DNA of 64,000 nucleotides. It comes from Portunus trituberculatus. Taxonomy: Eukaryota > Arthropoda > Malacostraca > Decapoda > Portunidae. The stretch lies in contig NC_059268.1 in the NCBI RefSeq assembly GCF_017591435.1, forward strand, positions 8,386,684 to 8,450,683, in the 5' to 3' direction. Of the stretch, positions 1 to 16,403 are shown piece by piece. How positions within the stretch are numbered: position 1 is the stretch's first letter; each line of letters starts with the position of its first letter. Position numbers and translations under genes: made by a program. The notes beneath the pieces were generated by a model, which worked only from the letters and a program-made list of their open reading frames with translations, did no database searches and was not told the DNA's origin.

Positions 1-173
1 CATGCAGTCCAAGCATTTTTTTTTTTTTTGTCATCTTTACCACCACTACCAACATCACCACCACCTGCTTCTCCTCCACTTCCTTTTCCTCTTCCCTCTT
101 CTTCATCATCATCTTTTTCTTTTTCTTCTTCTTCGTCTTCGTCTTCGTCTTCTTCTCCTTCTTCTTCTTCTTT

Positions 174-345
174 TTCTTCTTCTTCTTCTTCTTCTTCTTC
201 TTCTTCTTCTTCTTCTTCTTCTTCTTCTTCTTCTTCTTCTTCTTCTTCTTCTTCTTCTTCTTCTTCTTCTTCTTCTTCTTCTTCTTCTTCTTCTTCTTCT
301 TCTTCTTCTTCTTCTTCTTCTTCTTCTTCTTCTTCTTCTTCTTCC
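174..345 (+). repeat. (TTC)n microsatellite
   Basis: About 57 near-perfect TTC units, preceded by interrupted TTC/TCG/CCT units from about 60. The long Ser or Leu ORFs across it are artefacts of the repeat. Confidence 0.97.
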
Positions 346-481
346 TCCTCGTCTTTCTCTTCCTCTTCCTACTGCTCAAAAACATCGAATTAAACAAAAA
401 TGTAATACAAAATTTGCACCATCCCATTACCCTGTATAATAAAAAAAAAAAAAAATAGAAGAAAACGTAGGTAAATCAAGA

Positions 482-523
482 AGGAGGAGGAGGAGGAGGA
501 GGAGGAGGAGGAGGAGGAGGAGG
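482..523 (+). repeat. (AGG)n microsatellite
   Basis: 14 perfect trinucleotide units. Confidence 0.97.
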
Positions 524-540
524 AAAAGAAGATAAAAGTG

Positions 541-1929
541 TTAAGTGACGTCATAACTTTTGACTTCAGACTGTGCTTGAGTTGACCGATTATTCTGTTG
601 AGCTTCACTGGTACTCGTAATTTCTTCATATGTTAGAGTTGAATCTTAGCAACTTGAAACTTAGTGACTTTTAAGCTGCTTACCAAGATGGTGTGTTGAC
701 AGTTTTGTGGGTGGACGTTTGTAGTAAGTAGACCTCACATCATTACTACAATCAGGCTTTATTGATCCTCTCTTGTTCTGCAAATTATATATCCCATCCC
801 TGAAATATCACTTCTTTTCGCTTCCATTTTTTACGTAGCTGGCTTCCTCTAACTAGTGACGTGATGGTAAGGAACACATTCTCAAACGCCTCGTCCTCTT
901 ATTTGATCTTAATGTCAGCGATTGATTCCAAAATTGAGTGTTTTCCAGCTATTCCTGTTTGTGCTATTTTCTTCTGGCTGTGAATGTGTTGTAATCTAAA
1001 GGCCACAGTCGCGTCGTATGTTATTGCTTTTTTGGGTGTTTTGCTTATTCATCACGCGTAAAGGCCAAGGACATGTGAAGTCGCGCTTAAACAAACATCT
1101 CACTAGTATACAGACAGATAAGGTCTCCTCCCCATCCACTCATCCCTCCTGCAGAATGGGCAAACAACAAGAAGAAAATTAGAAAAAAAAGGGTGACGAC
1201 AGAACTGAGAAATGTGAGTCACTTTTCCTCTTCCTCTCTTTCCTCCCCCTCTCGCCACCATTTGCCTCGCCTCAAGCCTCATCTCGCCTTGCCTCACATT
1301 CCCCAAAGCGAGGTACCGAGAAATCCGACTGTCCACACCTGAACCCAACTTACGGGGGAAACTTTGGCCACAAGGAATGTCATACCTCCACCAGTTTTCT
1401 CACAGGGCTTTCTCCAAGGCTGTTGTGTATAGCAGCGTGCGGCGAACTTTGTACATTTACCTTAGACGTAGCAGTCGCCTTCCTCTCGTATGTAGCAGTA
1501 GCAGAGGCAGCAGCTGTCGTCCGCCTACATACAGCAGGTATCCCTTCACCCAGGAACCTGTCACTGGGTACGATTAATCCCAGTGACAGTACTATGCCTC
1601 TTACTTTATTCGAGTAACCCTGATCACTTTAATCAGAGTACTAATATCTATATAGTGACTTTGTTTCTCGGTAAAATAGGATAGTTTTCCACATTAGGAT
1701 TGCATTGAAGAGGTTAGCAGTGAAATTAATGAAATGAGTCAATCTAAACGTAATCTAACCTATCTAACGTAACACAACCTATCTGGCAAAGTCCTGAGAT
1801 GAAAGGGCTAATGTTCTCTATCATCGAAGAATGAGTCTTGATTTTTAGCACATTGGACATCAGACGACCTAGGAATTAAGTGTCGTATTTAACCGACTTA
1901 TGAGTGCGATTTGATAATTGATATTTATT
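541..1929. other. non-coding stretch, nothing recognised
   Basis: Mixed-composition DNA with no credible exon. Degenerate TAACCTA-like words at 1750-1790 are too irregular to call telomeric. Confidence 0.5.
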
Positions 1930-2143
1930 CTATTTATACCATGTAGGCTTTTCATGGGAATTTATGGGCTAAAGGGGATACTTATTGTTGTACCTCCTGT
2001 CTCAAAGCCCACCCGCTAGGAAACCGTTGCCCTGAGTGAGGAAGCCCAACCTACACTCGGATCGTGGACAGGATTCGAACCCGTGCGCTTGGAGACCCCT
2101 CGGACCCCAAAGCAGGCATGGTTCCACTGCACCACGGCGGCGG
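1930..2143 (-). mobile_element. SINE family C (class-II tRNA-derived), copy 1
   Basis: On the minus strand the head CCGCCGTGGTGCAGTGG is followed by a long variable-arm segment (GGGGTCTCCAAGCGCA), typical of Ser/Leu tRNAs, and a B box GGTTCGAATCC. A body with GGTTGGGCTTCCTCACTC and GGCAACGGTTTCCTAGC follows. The tail reads CATGGTATAAATAG. It shares essentially its full length with the copy at 42245. Confidence 0.88.
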
Positions 2144-2468
2144 ATGTTTTAGGAATAAGGCAAAACTCTAGTGTAGTGGAATGAAGTGCTGTTTTAGAGA
2201 CTTGTGAGTTTAATTGTACGTATTGCAGGGTAGCTGGTGAATAGAATCCTTTGTAATGGTGCATCCTTAATTTCCTGATTAATTGATTGAACGAGAGATT
2301 GCTGAATGCTTTAACGTTATGGTTGTTTTACTAATTAATCAATTTCTGTGTTTATATGTTTGCTTATGTGTTTGCTCTTTAACAGTCCATACATGCATAC
2401 ACTACAACTGATTGGTATCTAAAAGTCTGGATACATGGAGGTTGTTATCTAATGTATTAAACACGATA

Positions 2469-2680
<212 letters not shown>

Positions 2681-2959
2681 TCAGAGCAGGCTGCCCGGGG
2701 CGTAAATTAACTGCGCCGACTGAAAATAATTAAGTCATTACGTACCAATATGAACGTGCGTCAACAGGCCGGAGCAGAGATAACGAAGTGAGGAAGGGAT
2801 TACGTGGCGGGCGATGAAGAGAGTCGAGAATACCAGGAGAGCACAGGTAAAGAAGAAAATGAAGCTGACTCAACTAGGGATACAAGATTAATAGAGTTCA
2901 GATTCTTGCTTTCTTACGCGTGTATATTCTTCGATAAGTTCTCTTTCTACTCGTGTTCT

Positions 2960-2962
<3 letters not shown>

Positions 2963-3051
<89 letters not shown>
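2963..3051 (+). repeat. (CT)n microsatellite
   Basis: About 44 perfect units, ending in CGTGTGTGT. Confidence 0.98.
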
Positions 3052-3054
<3 letters not shown>

Positions 3055-3531
3055 TGTGTATTCCTAGACTCAAAACTTCCTGCGTTGAGGTTAATGATAT
3101 GTTTTTGTTATTTTTAGTTAAGTGAAGGGAAGAAATAATGCAATAAGATTAGAGAGATCGGATCCCTTTCTACTTTGTGTTGTTAGTCAGACTTGTTAGG
3201 TTTCTATATATATCGTCTTTCCTTTGTCAAGATTTTTTTTTTTTTGTCAAACTCCTCAAATATTAGAAATGATGAAAAGGTGATAGCAGAAATAGATTGG
3301 GTTGATTTTTTTTTTTCTTTCGATTATTTTTTTTTGACACTAGTTTTTGACCTAACCATTTTCAATCATGTAGTTTTCCTTAGACAAAAAGAAAATAAAG
3401 ATAAAAATAAATGAATAAGAGATGAATAAAAGAAAATAGGAGTGAAAGAGTGATTTAATTTTTTTTTCTCTTATTATCTTACTTTTGAAGCTTTATACTG
3501 TCATACGGATGTTAAGATTTGTTATGTATTG

Positions 3532-3749
3532 TAACTCTTTCAACACTGGATACATTTTTACCTTGAGATTTGTGTACGATTACAGTAGACGATTTTATTG
3601 ACATTAGGAAGGGTCTACGGAGGTCAGAAGATTAATGGCCACAATCTACACTATTTCAATCCCCCACATGAGTTTCTGAAGCTGTATGAAATGACCAAAT
3701 AGTAAGCAGAATGAATAGGAAAACGCGTCATGTTACTGAAGTGGTCAAG
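3532..3749 (+). mobile_element. TTAA-type MITE, copy 1
   Basis: About 218 bp closely similar to the elements at 9963 and 60697, sharing ACATTTTTACCTTGAGATTTG, GGAGGTCAGAAGATTAATGG and AAACGCGTCATG. The inverted ends are present but mutated (TAACTCTTTCAACACTGG against TTGACCACTTCAGTAACATG) and the TTAA borders have decayed. Confidence 0.8.
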
Positions 3750-4296
3750 TTTCAACGTATGTAGGTAGCCCTTATGTTAGAATAGACATTATATAGTAAA
3801 GGTCTAGAAATATACTTAATATGTGGAAGATTGAATTAAGTCCTCAGTAACGTTGCTTAAGGATGTCAAGACTAACAAATGGACAACGTAAAACAAAAAG
3901 ACTACACTTGGTTTTGTATTTTAAAACTGTCACCATTATTGTCCACTAAATTGAGTCTAGCGAATTATTCTTTCACTAGAGAATGGTTGCTCAATTAGAG
4001 ACGTGAAAAAAAAAAAGATGGCTATGAAACAAGTCTGTCTATCGGATGAAATACTTCTGCAAATATATCCGTATGTGCAAACTTTACTTAACCTTTCACC
4101 ATATTTATCATCGTATCGTGTATTCATGTGCATGTGAATATCCTGCTGCAAATTCATCACTCCAGTAGAATATTTTACTTGGAGTTATTGTTCATGACTG
4201 TCTGTTGTAGTTGTGTTTTGTGGCCGCTACGTAAGATGTGCACCTCAAACGATACATTCTGTCCTGGTGTCCACAGTGATGCTACTGATGCTGCTT

Positions 4297-4456
4297 TGTG
4301 GTGTGTGGTGTGGTGTGGTGTGGTGTGGTGTGGTGTGGTGTAGTATGTTGTGTTGTGTTGTGTGGTGTGGTGTGGTGTGGTGTGGTGTGGTGTGGTGTAG
4401 TATGTTGTGTTGTGTTGTGTGGTGTTGTGTTGTGTGGTGTGGTGTGGTGTGGTGTG

Positions 4457-4458
<2 letters not shown>
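4297..4458 (+). repeat. (TGTGG)n/(TGTTG)n minisatellite with higher-order period
   Basis: Pentamers TGGTG/TGTGG alternate with blocks of TGTTG. A marker TAGTATGTTG recurs at 4341 and 4398, giving a superimposed period of about 57 bp. Confidence 0.92.

Positions 4459-4542
<84 letters not shown>
4459..4542 (+). repeat. compound (GT)n(GA)n microsatellite
   Basis: About 17 GT units turn into about 25 GA units, continuing the minisatellite upstream. Confidence 0.97.
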
Positions 4543-4544
<2 letters not shown>

Positions 4545-5378
4545 GCCAACATGTACCTCCACTCACCTACTCGCCACACACATATTTGCACACATACATT
4601 TCAATAACTCGCAGGACCACAAATAGTGTTCATCAAATATTCTCTTGGCCATGTCTTCTTTTACCTGGATAGCGTGACTAACGAGAGCTGCATTTGGTTC
4701 ACATGCCATTAAAATTACATGCAATGAAATAGAAAGATGTGATTTCAAATAAGTCATCAGTAAGCCATTAGTCATTTTTGCCACAAAGTTATCTTCAGTC
4801 ATTACCATTGAAACTTGGATTAATGATAGTTTTTTTTTTTTTTTTTTTTTTTAAGGATTCACATGATAAAAGAGAGAGGAAGTGTTCATGGAGTATCATT
4901 CTGCTAATTTTTGTATATTTCCATTCGTATTTCACTGAATAAATAGCCGCCATAGTCCCATTGCATTCTACACTATTATTCAAACAGTAGAACATTTCTT
5001 TACTTTTTAGGGTTTAGTTATTATGAAAATACACGAATAAATTGCGTACGTGAAGTATTTCGTATTAATAAACATGCGTTCCGAAAATACACAGCCAACG
5101 TCATCTGCTGTTATCTAATACGGGTTTAGTTTGTGACCCAAGACTTACCAAAGCAGAAGAAAAGAGTGTTCAGTATTTTCAGTCAGCATTTAACATCGGA
5201 AACTGGCTCGTAATAATCCAGTAAGCACAGGCAATTCTTACATAAAAAACACATTGGGGAAGCCCTCCTTACACAAGAGACATCAAAGAACACCCACTCG
5301 TCTGGTACATTTTTAAGGCGAGTTTTGTCTTTCATATTCTATTCTGGTCTTCGTAATTACAGGAGGAAATTGTAAGGA

Positions 5379-5383
<5 letters not shown>
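4543..5383. other. non-coding stretch
   Basis: AT-rich sequence with a 24-base T run at about 4830-4853. No gene or element is recognised. Confidence 0.5.

Positions 5384-5457
<74 letters not shown>
5384..5457 (+). repeat. (GA)n microsatellite
   Basis: About 37 perfect units. Confidence 0.98.
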
Positions 5458-5458
<1 letters not shown>

Positions 5459-6214
5459 CACACACATACAAAAATATCAGAATCAATGGGGACCAGTTTT
5501 ACCGCCACAAATTGAACTCCAAAGAGGCGCAGACTATCATTATGGCGTCGAGGTGTCTGGAGAATGGGACTTATTACTGGTGACGGCGACCTTGACTGAA
5601 TACTATTACCTGCTGAAGAGCGTAAAGTTGTCAGCGAGGCAAGAGAAAAATAAAAGAGGTGAACATATTTAAAAGGGAGATGTATTGTAATTTGTCTTTA
5701 TCGTGTGTTCTGTGTGGATGTATCGTAGAATTTTAAGTATGTTTTATGTTACGTTTTTATTCCTTTTTTTTTTAACCTATTTTTTCTTGCATCTTGTTGT
5801 GTGTGTGTTTAATGTTTCGTGGTCTTGTTGTCGTCATCACTGTCGCTGCATGGCTGCTGGTTGTTATCTATTTTCAGGACTTGTGTTTGTACTGAATCTT
5901 ATATTTCACTCGTGTCGTTATTAAATCCTTGTTTGTGTTGCTTTCATATGATGCACGTTCAAGGAAACCATTACACGTTTATTTGTTTACATGTTTATTT
6001 GAACTCGTCCTTCAATGAACACCATTCTTTTTTATTCAAATTTACGCAGAAAAGCTGAAATGTGAATGTGACACAGGCGCGAATATTTTATGTACATTTT
6101 ACCAAACCTTGATATAATAACTTTTGTCATAATTTTAAAGTGTTGTAAAATTGCGGATAACAATTGCATTTCTTTGGAACTGCGCAAAATGTGTGTGTGG
6201 GATGGTGGGGGTGT

Positions 6215-6218
<4 letters not shown>
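5458..6218. other. non-coding stretch
   Basis: T-rich, intron-like sequence. Short ORFs here lack codon bias or any known motif. Confidence 0.5.

Positions 6219-6265
<47 letters not shown>
6219..6265 (+). repeat. (GA)n microsatellite
   Basis: About 23 units after a GT/GGT-rich lead-in. Confidence 0.97.
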
Positions 6266-6268
<3 letters not shown>

Positions 6269-6382
6269 GTATATTTTCATTGCACGACATTTATGCCGAT
6301 AAAGAATTTTCACCCATCTTCCTTCATATTTTGTCTTTCTTCCGTTTGCTTTTGAATTAAAAATGAGGAGGTTGACTTTTAT

Positions 6383-7983
<1,601 letters not shown>

Positions 7984-8058
7984 GGGTCGTACAAACGTCA
8001 CGGGTACGGATGGACACTTTATTGTATTGGCTGTGAATCGTGTTGGCGCTCGGAGGGA

Positions 8059-8061
<3 letters not shown>

Positions 8062-8134
<73 letters not shown>
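8062..8134 (+). repeat. (GA)n microsatellite
   Basis: About 36 units, complementary to 7822-7981. Confidence 0.98.
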
Positions 8135-8139
<5 letters not shown>

Positions 8140-8309
8140 GAAATAGTTAGCAAAAAATAAAAGATACCACATTTGACAAGGCGGAGGAAGTGCAAATAGA
8201 AGCGAAAAGGATAAGTTGACAAAGTTATAAAGACAGATTGTGGAACTTCTTGAGGTAATCCTGAGTGTACACAAGAGTTTAGGAAAGGACTTGATTCATG
8301 TTAGGACTG

Positions 8310-9418
<1,109 letters not shown>

Positions 9419-9699
9419 GGTGCTCCTCATGCCGCCGTCTGATTACAATGCTAGATTGGGGATGGCACGTCACACCAAACCAGAGAGATTAAGAAAAAAA
9501 ATGTGTTCTCCAGGAATTACTATTTTTCCCCGACAGACCAAACTTATGCCTGGTGCTCCTCATGCTGCCCATCTGATTACAGTGCTAGATTGGGGATGAC
9601 ACTATCACATCAAACCAGAGAGATTATGAAAGTAATATGTTCTCTAGGAAGTTTTATAACTCTTCAAAATTACTATCTTTCCCCGACAGACCAGAAATC
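9419..9699 (+). repeat. tandem duplication, two units of about 133-148 bp
   Basis: Unit 1 (9419-9551) and unit 2 (9552-9699) both run from GGTGCTCCTCATGC through GCTAGATTGGGGATG and ACCAGAGAGATTA to CCCCGACAGACCA. Unit 2 carries about 20 extra bp (TTTTATAACTCTTC...). No long ORF spans both in a conserved frame. Confidence 0.9.
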
Positions 9700-9962
9700 A
9701 TTGTTAGAAAAAATAATTGATGAACTCATTCGGACTGGTGACGCTAATAGTTACATCACTTCGGAAATAGTAAGTTCTGACAAGGTTAAATTTGCTCAGA
9801 GGGCACGTTGAGTCAGTTGTCATTGCGTTCAGAGATGATCCGTTTTAGTGTTGAGTCATGCAGGTGAGGTATACAGAGGGAAAAAAAAAAATGTGAGAAG
9901 GATATATTAAAGACGAGGCATGTGCTGTGCAAAACATTGAGAAAAGACGTCATGTTGTATGG

Positions 9963-10173
9963 TTAACCTCTTCAATACTAGGACACATTTTTACCTTGAG
10001 ATTTGTGGACGATTAATCCATTTTATTGAGATCAAGAGGGTTTATGGAGGTCAGAAGGTTAATGGCCACAGTCCTCACTATTTTAATACCCCACATAAGT
10101 TTCTGAAGCTGCATAAAATCACCAGGTTGTAAGAAAAATGAAAATGGAAACGTGTCATGGTATTCAAGGTTAA
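9963..10173 (+). mobile_element. TTAA-type MITE, copy 2
   Basis: TTAA at 9963-9966 is followed by CCTCTTCAATACTAGGACAC. The right end GTGTCATGGTATTCAAGG is followed by TTAA at 10170-10173. The internal sequence matches the other copies. TTAA on both sides is the signature of piggyBac-type target sites. There is no coding capacity. Confidence 0.85.

Positions 10174-11800
<1,627 letters not shown>

Positions 11801-11876
<76 letters not shown>
11801..11876 (+). repeat. (GT)n microsatellite
   Basis: 38 units directly against the head of the minus-strand family A SINE. Confidence 0.98.
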
Positions 11877-11882
<6 letters not shown>

Positions 11883-12102
11883 AAGTCGAAAACGTCTAAT
11901 ATAGAAAGTATGCATTATAGTTTAGCTTCACTTTTCTCAGTTTTCTTTTCCTCTGTCCTCTTCCAGAAAGGTCAAATTGTCAGAAGTAACATCAACATCT
12001 TGCATTTATAAGTATTCAGGTGTTTACATCCGTTCATCTTTATTTCCGTTTTGCGTGGAATGAATTGACAAGGAAAAGAATAATGAAAAAAGAAAAGCAC
12101 GA

Positions 12103-12105
<3 letters not shown>

Positions 12106-12169
<64 letters not shown>
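12106..12169 (+). repeat. (GT)n microsatellite
   Basis: About 32 units. Confidence 0.98.
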
Positions 12170-12172
<3 letters not shown>

Positions 12173-14532
12173 AAATCATTACGCGGGTTTCCCTCCACAG
12201 TGCGTCGAGGTGAAGGGTTAACGGGATCGCCTGTATAACGTACCAAGGATTCGGAAAAGAGAGGAAAAAAATAAAGGAAAAAGAGATAAAGGCAAAACGA
12301 AAACGTAGCACAGTCTTTTTTTCCATTTTCTTTGCTTAACTTTTTGTCTAATCTCATAATCTTTCGTTTTCTTTTGTGTTGCTGTAAGTTTTCTCATTTT
12401 TTTCTTTTTTCTTTCCATTATTTTACTTGTTTATTTTTGGGGGCCTCAGTGTTTCTTTTCCTTTTTTTTTTTTAGTATAGAGTTTATCGTTTTGTATTTT
12501 GTTTCTTTATTGTCAAGTATGTCTGCTATTCGCTGTAATATTATTTTGTTACCTTATTGATTGAAAAAGAAAAGTATGACACCTTATTTTTTATTCATTT
12601 ATTTAGTTTTTGCCACATTCATCATTCTCTTTTGCTTTGTGATATTTTTCCTTTTATCTCATAGTTTAAATCCCACTAAAGACTTACACATGAACTCGGC
12701 AGATTACTGATTATTTATTCATTACTTTTCATTCATTTATCTAATTACCTGTCTTTTCGGCTCCTGTATATAATTATGAGGCGTGCGGCTTAAGTACGCG
12801 TATTTATTTTAATCTGTTGTGGTGCTGGTGGGAGAGGTAAGGCCTTAAGGTGCTTTACATCATTAAATACAGGCGTGGGAAGCATTCGAGAGGTTAATTA
12901 GCCTGTGACATTACGTGTAGCCTAGCACTAACACAAAATGCTTTTATGCCTTTATTTGAATATGCACGTATCTATGTAGGTAGATATACATGAAAGTATG
13001 TATATCCAGGTATCTGTGTATATTCTTCTGTATTTATTGATTTACTTTTTTTTACATTTTCTTATTTTCTGCTTGCTTCTGTCGATCTGTCTTTGAGTTT
13101 CCCTCGAGGTGTTGTCTTGACATTGGGTGTAGCGTTGGGAGGAAGGGAAGTACTGTTATGCTGTGGTGTGCTGTGTTATGCTTTGTTGTGCTATGTATAG
13201 GAGAAATAATTTTGGTCTCGATGGTGGTGTTGATACTGATGGCTGATGGCATTTGTGGTGGTGCTAGTGTTGATGGTGGTGGTGATGCATTCTTTTTATG
13301 TTGGTGCGTGTGTATGATGAGGTAGTGGATCACGAGGACAATAAAACCACTCACTGTGATAATGACGATGAAAGTGCATATCCTTTCCTTACACGTATCC
13401 AGTGGTGTAGCATTGCTGGAGTATCATTGTGACGCAGATGTTGTAGTTAAGGTGAGAATGCCTATGAAACAATGGCGTGGTTGATTAAAACATTCATTAA
13501 GTGATTGATTGGATGAAATTTAGGGGCAGCAAGCTCATAAAGTGCCGTGACTTACTGATTGGCTCGCTGAATGTTACTGTGGAAAGATAGACGCTGTGAT
13601 AAGAAAGTCATTTGGTAGTGGATGAAAAAAATTAATTGAAAGTTGTATTATTGATTCTTAGTCGATATGGATGTATACATAACCTTACTTACGTATGTTA
13701 ACTTACAAAACACGAACTCCCGTAAGTAAGTTGGTCGTATTTAAATCTTTTCCTCTGACTTTCTCTCTCTGTGTCTCGGTAATTTTCACCACAACTCGGC
13801 GGACCATTTGGGGCAGAGCAAATAGCTGCCCCTTTGACGACCCCCAGCGGCTCACGGACACCAAAGGACAACCGGGACCCAGATGGAGTCGAGCCAAACG
13901 CCAGCAATATAAAATTGGGAACTGTACGAGATAGGAACCAGCTGGAAATGAGTAGACGCGGGTGGAGTCAATTTAAAGAATGTGCGAGATAGATAGTGAA
14001 AATTAATTAAGGAGATTGGAATGAATGTACGGAGTGGTACTTTACTAGATGCATATGCGATACTAGGTTAGATTTAGTACAACGTGTTTCCGTAGCAAAA
14101 TATACTGACCTGTGACGCGAGAGAGTCTTCAGCATTCTTGCTACTCACATCCTCACGAGACTAAAGGTATGTAAAAAATGGCGGTTGCAAACTACGAAGA
14201 AGAAATTTCACGTAAACAGGAAAAGTAATAGGCAAGATTAATGGAGGCAAAATAAAAGAAAGAAAAAAATAGGAAGAGCAGCAGCTTGCCATGCGGGAAA
14301 TATGCAAAAGAAAAAAAAAAATATAATTCCCAGATGCACCGCATATTGAATTTTAAAGAATTTAAACTTAACAAGAAAGAAAGAAGATCCTTGCTATTAG
14401 TATTTTTGTTTTAAGAGTGTTTTTACCTCAAAGGGATTATATAAATATCTCATCAAAGAAGAGGAGTTTATAATTAGACGCGGATAAAAGTAAACACTTT
14501 GAGGGAGCGACGGGGAAGGACTGATGGACAAA

Positions 14533-14537
<5 letters not shown>
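12170..14537. other. non-coding stretch
   Basis: Long AT-rich intron-like sequence without recognisable exons. 13190-13290 is GGT/GTT-rich, and its minus-strand ORF is compositional. Confidence 0.5.

Positions 14538-14607
<70 letters not shown>
14538..14607 (+). repeat. (GA)n microsatellite
   Basis: 35 units, inverted relative to the (CT)n 109 bp downstream. Confidence 0.98.
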
Positions 14608-14608
<1 letters not shown>

Positions 14609-14711
14609 ACCTATAGACCAGTAATATATATGAGGAGTTACGATGCAGTGACGGACGAAAGTAGATTTCTCAAAATATCTTGGGAACGTGAAAAAAATAA
14701 TTAAAGCTAAA

Positions 14712-14850
<139 letters not shown>

Positions 14851-15195
14851 GTGTATGTTTAACAAAAATATACATAATAAGAGTGTAAAAAGAACAATGT
14901 ATTAATGAAACAAAATGTTGCACAATGATGCTACTTGCAGCTAGAACAACTAATAGAAACAGAAAGGAAAGATGAATGGAAATTTTGGAATGAAAATGAT
15001 ATAGAAATCCGTTTGTTAAACATTCGTATATTTTTATTGTATTTATATTGTTATCAAAACTTTATATTTTAAGGAAATGAAATAATGCCTTCGTTCTTTT
15101 AAATGTAATAAATGACATTTTTTGTTTTTGTTTTAGATTTATTCATTGTTCGACACAGTGCTCAACTTCTGAAGAAAGAAACAAACAGACCAGTA

Positions 15196-15339
<144 letters not shown>

Positions 15340-15649
15340 GACAACAACAAGAATAGGACGAGAAAGCTGCCACAACGAACACAAGGCCATTGAACATAAA
15401 AAAAACAATGCTTTCCCTTTTCACGAAGACGACGAACCCGGTGACTCTGCCTCGAGGGGTCTTGTCCTTACAATATTGAACCAGATCCTGTCGAAGGTTC
15501 TGCTTGACATGTGTGTTTATTTTCCATTTACTCGATGGTGGTGTCTTGTTTCCTAGCAGCTGTGGAGCCTCAGGAGTGGTGTTATCCAGGAGACGTGGTG
15601 AAAGAGTGTGAATTGTCTGTATGTCTGTGTGTGTTCGTGTAAGTGTGTT

Positions 15650-15850
15650 TAAATGTAACATAAGAAAATAAGAGAAGCTGCAAGAAGCCATCAGACCTTC
15701 ACGTGGCAGTCCCCAGATGATCATAAATTTACTTAATCTTTTAAAACTCCCTAATGACTCAACACTAACAATATGTGCACTGAACCTATTCCTTTCATGC
15801 AACACCTAATTTAAGAACCAATTGCTTCTTATTCGTTTTTGAGAGATATA
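15650..15850 (-). pseudogene. 5'-truncated non-LTR retrotransposon, RT C-terminus (family 1)
   Basis: Minus-strand translation gives a degraded ...KRIRSNWFLN then, after a stop, IVSVESLGSFKRLSKFM. This is the Jockey-like LINE C-terminal pattern (NRVVxxWNxL...VVSAxSLxSFKxRLDKFM). The 3' tail contains ACTGCCACGTG and GCTTCTTGCAGCTTC followed by TTATTTTCTTATGTTAC. One stop and substitutions show it is dead. Confidence 0.8.
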
Positions 15851-16348
15851 TTTTCCTTAAGTTCGAACACATAATTTCTTGTTCTACTAATGGTTTGCAC
15901 TTAAAATGTATTGCTCAATTGTAAAGAGTACTAGCAGTTTTTCTAAGATATGCACATTACATAATCACTGTATGACCCACCTGACCATTTACACATTTAC
16001 ACTAAACATAGTAAAACGGAAGAAAAACGAAAAAAAAAAAAAAAAAATGCACTGTAACTAAAAAAGTGGAAAAAAAAAAGTAAAATAGTACAGAAAACTG
16101 AATGACGAATATTTTGGAGGGGAAGGAAGTGTGAAGGCAACTGACACGAGTATGTGTATGTGGTGGAATTGACGTGGAAATGTGAACTCAGCGGCAGGAG
16201 GAGGGAAGTAGGAATAGAAGGAAGGACGGAGTGACAGGTGGAGGAGCCGTGACGAAGGGCGACAGACCCAAGTTAGCATGGCAGACGAAGTTTGGGGCGC
16301 AGAAAGGAGGACGATGGAAAGAGTGTTGGTTGCGGAGGAGGAGGAGGA

Positions 16349-16349
<1 letters not shown>

Positions 16350-16400
<51 letters not shown>
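16350..16400 (+). repeat. (GA)n microsatellite in purine-rich DNA
   Basis: 25 units inside a strongly purine-biased region (16080-16620), which explains the long charged ORFs there. Confidence 0.97.

Positions 16401-16403
<3 letters not shown>

Noticed and set aside
1750..1795. Interstitial telomere (TTAGG/CCTAA)n
   Set aside because: Only degenerate TAACCTA-like words occur, with no tandem period of five. Two TTAGG units at 48180 are also too few.
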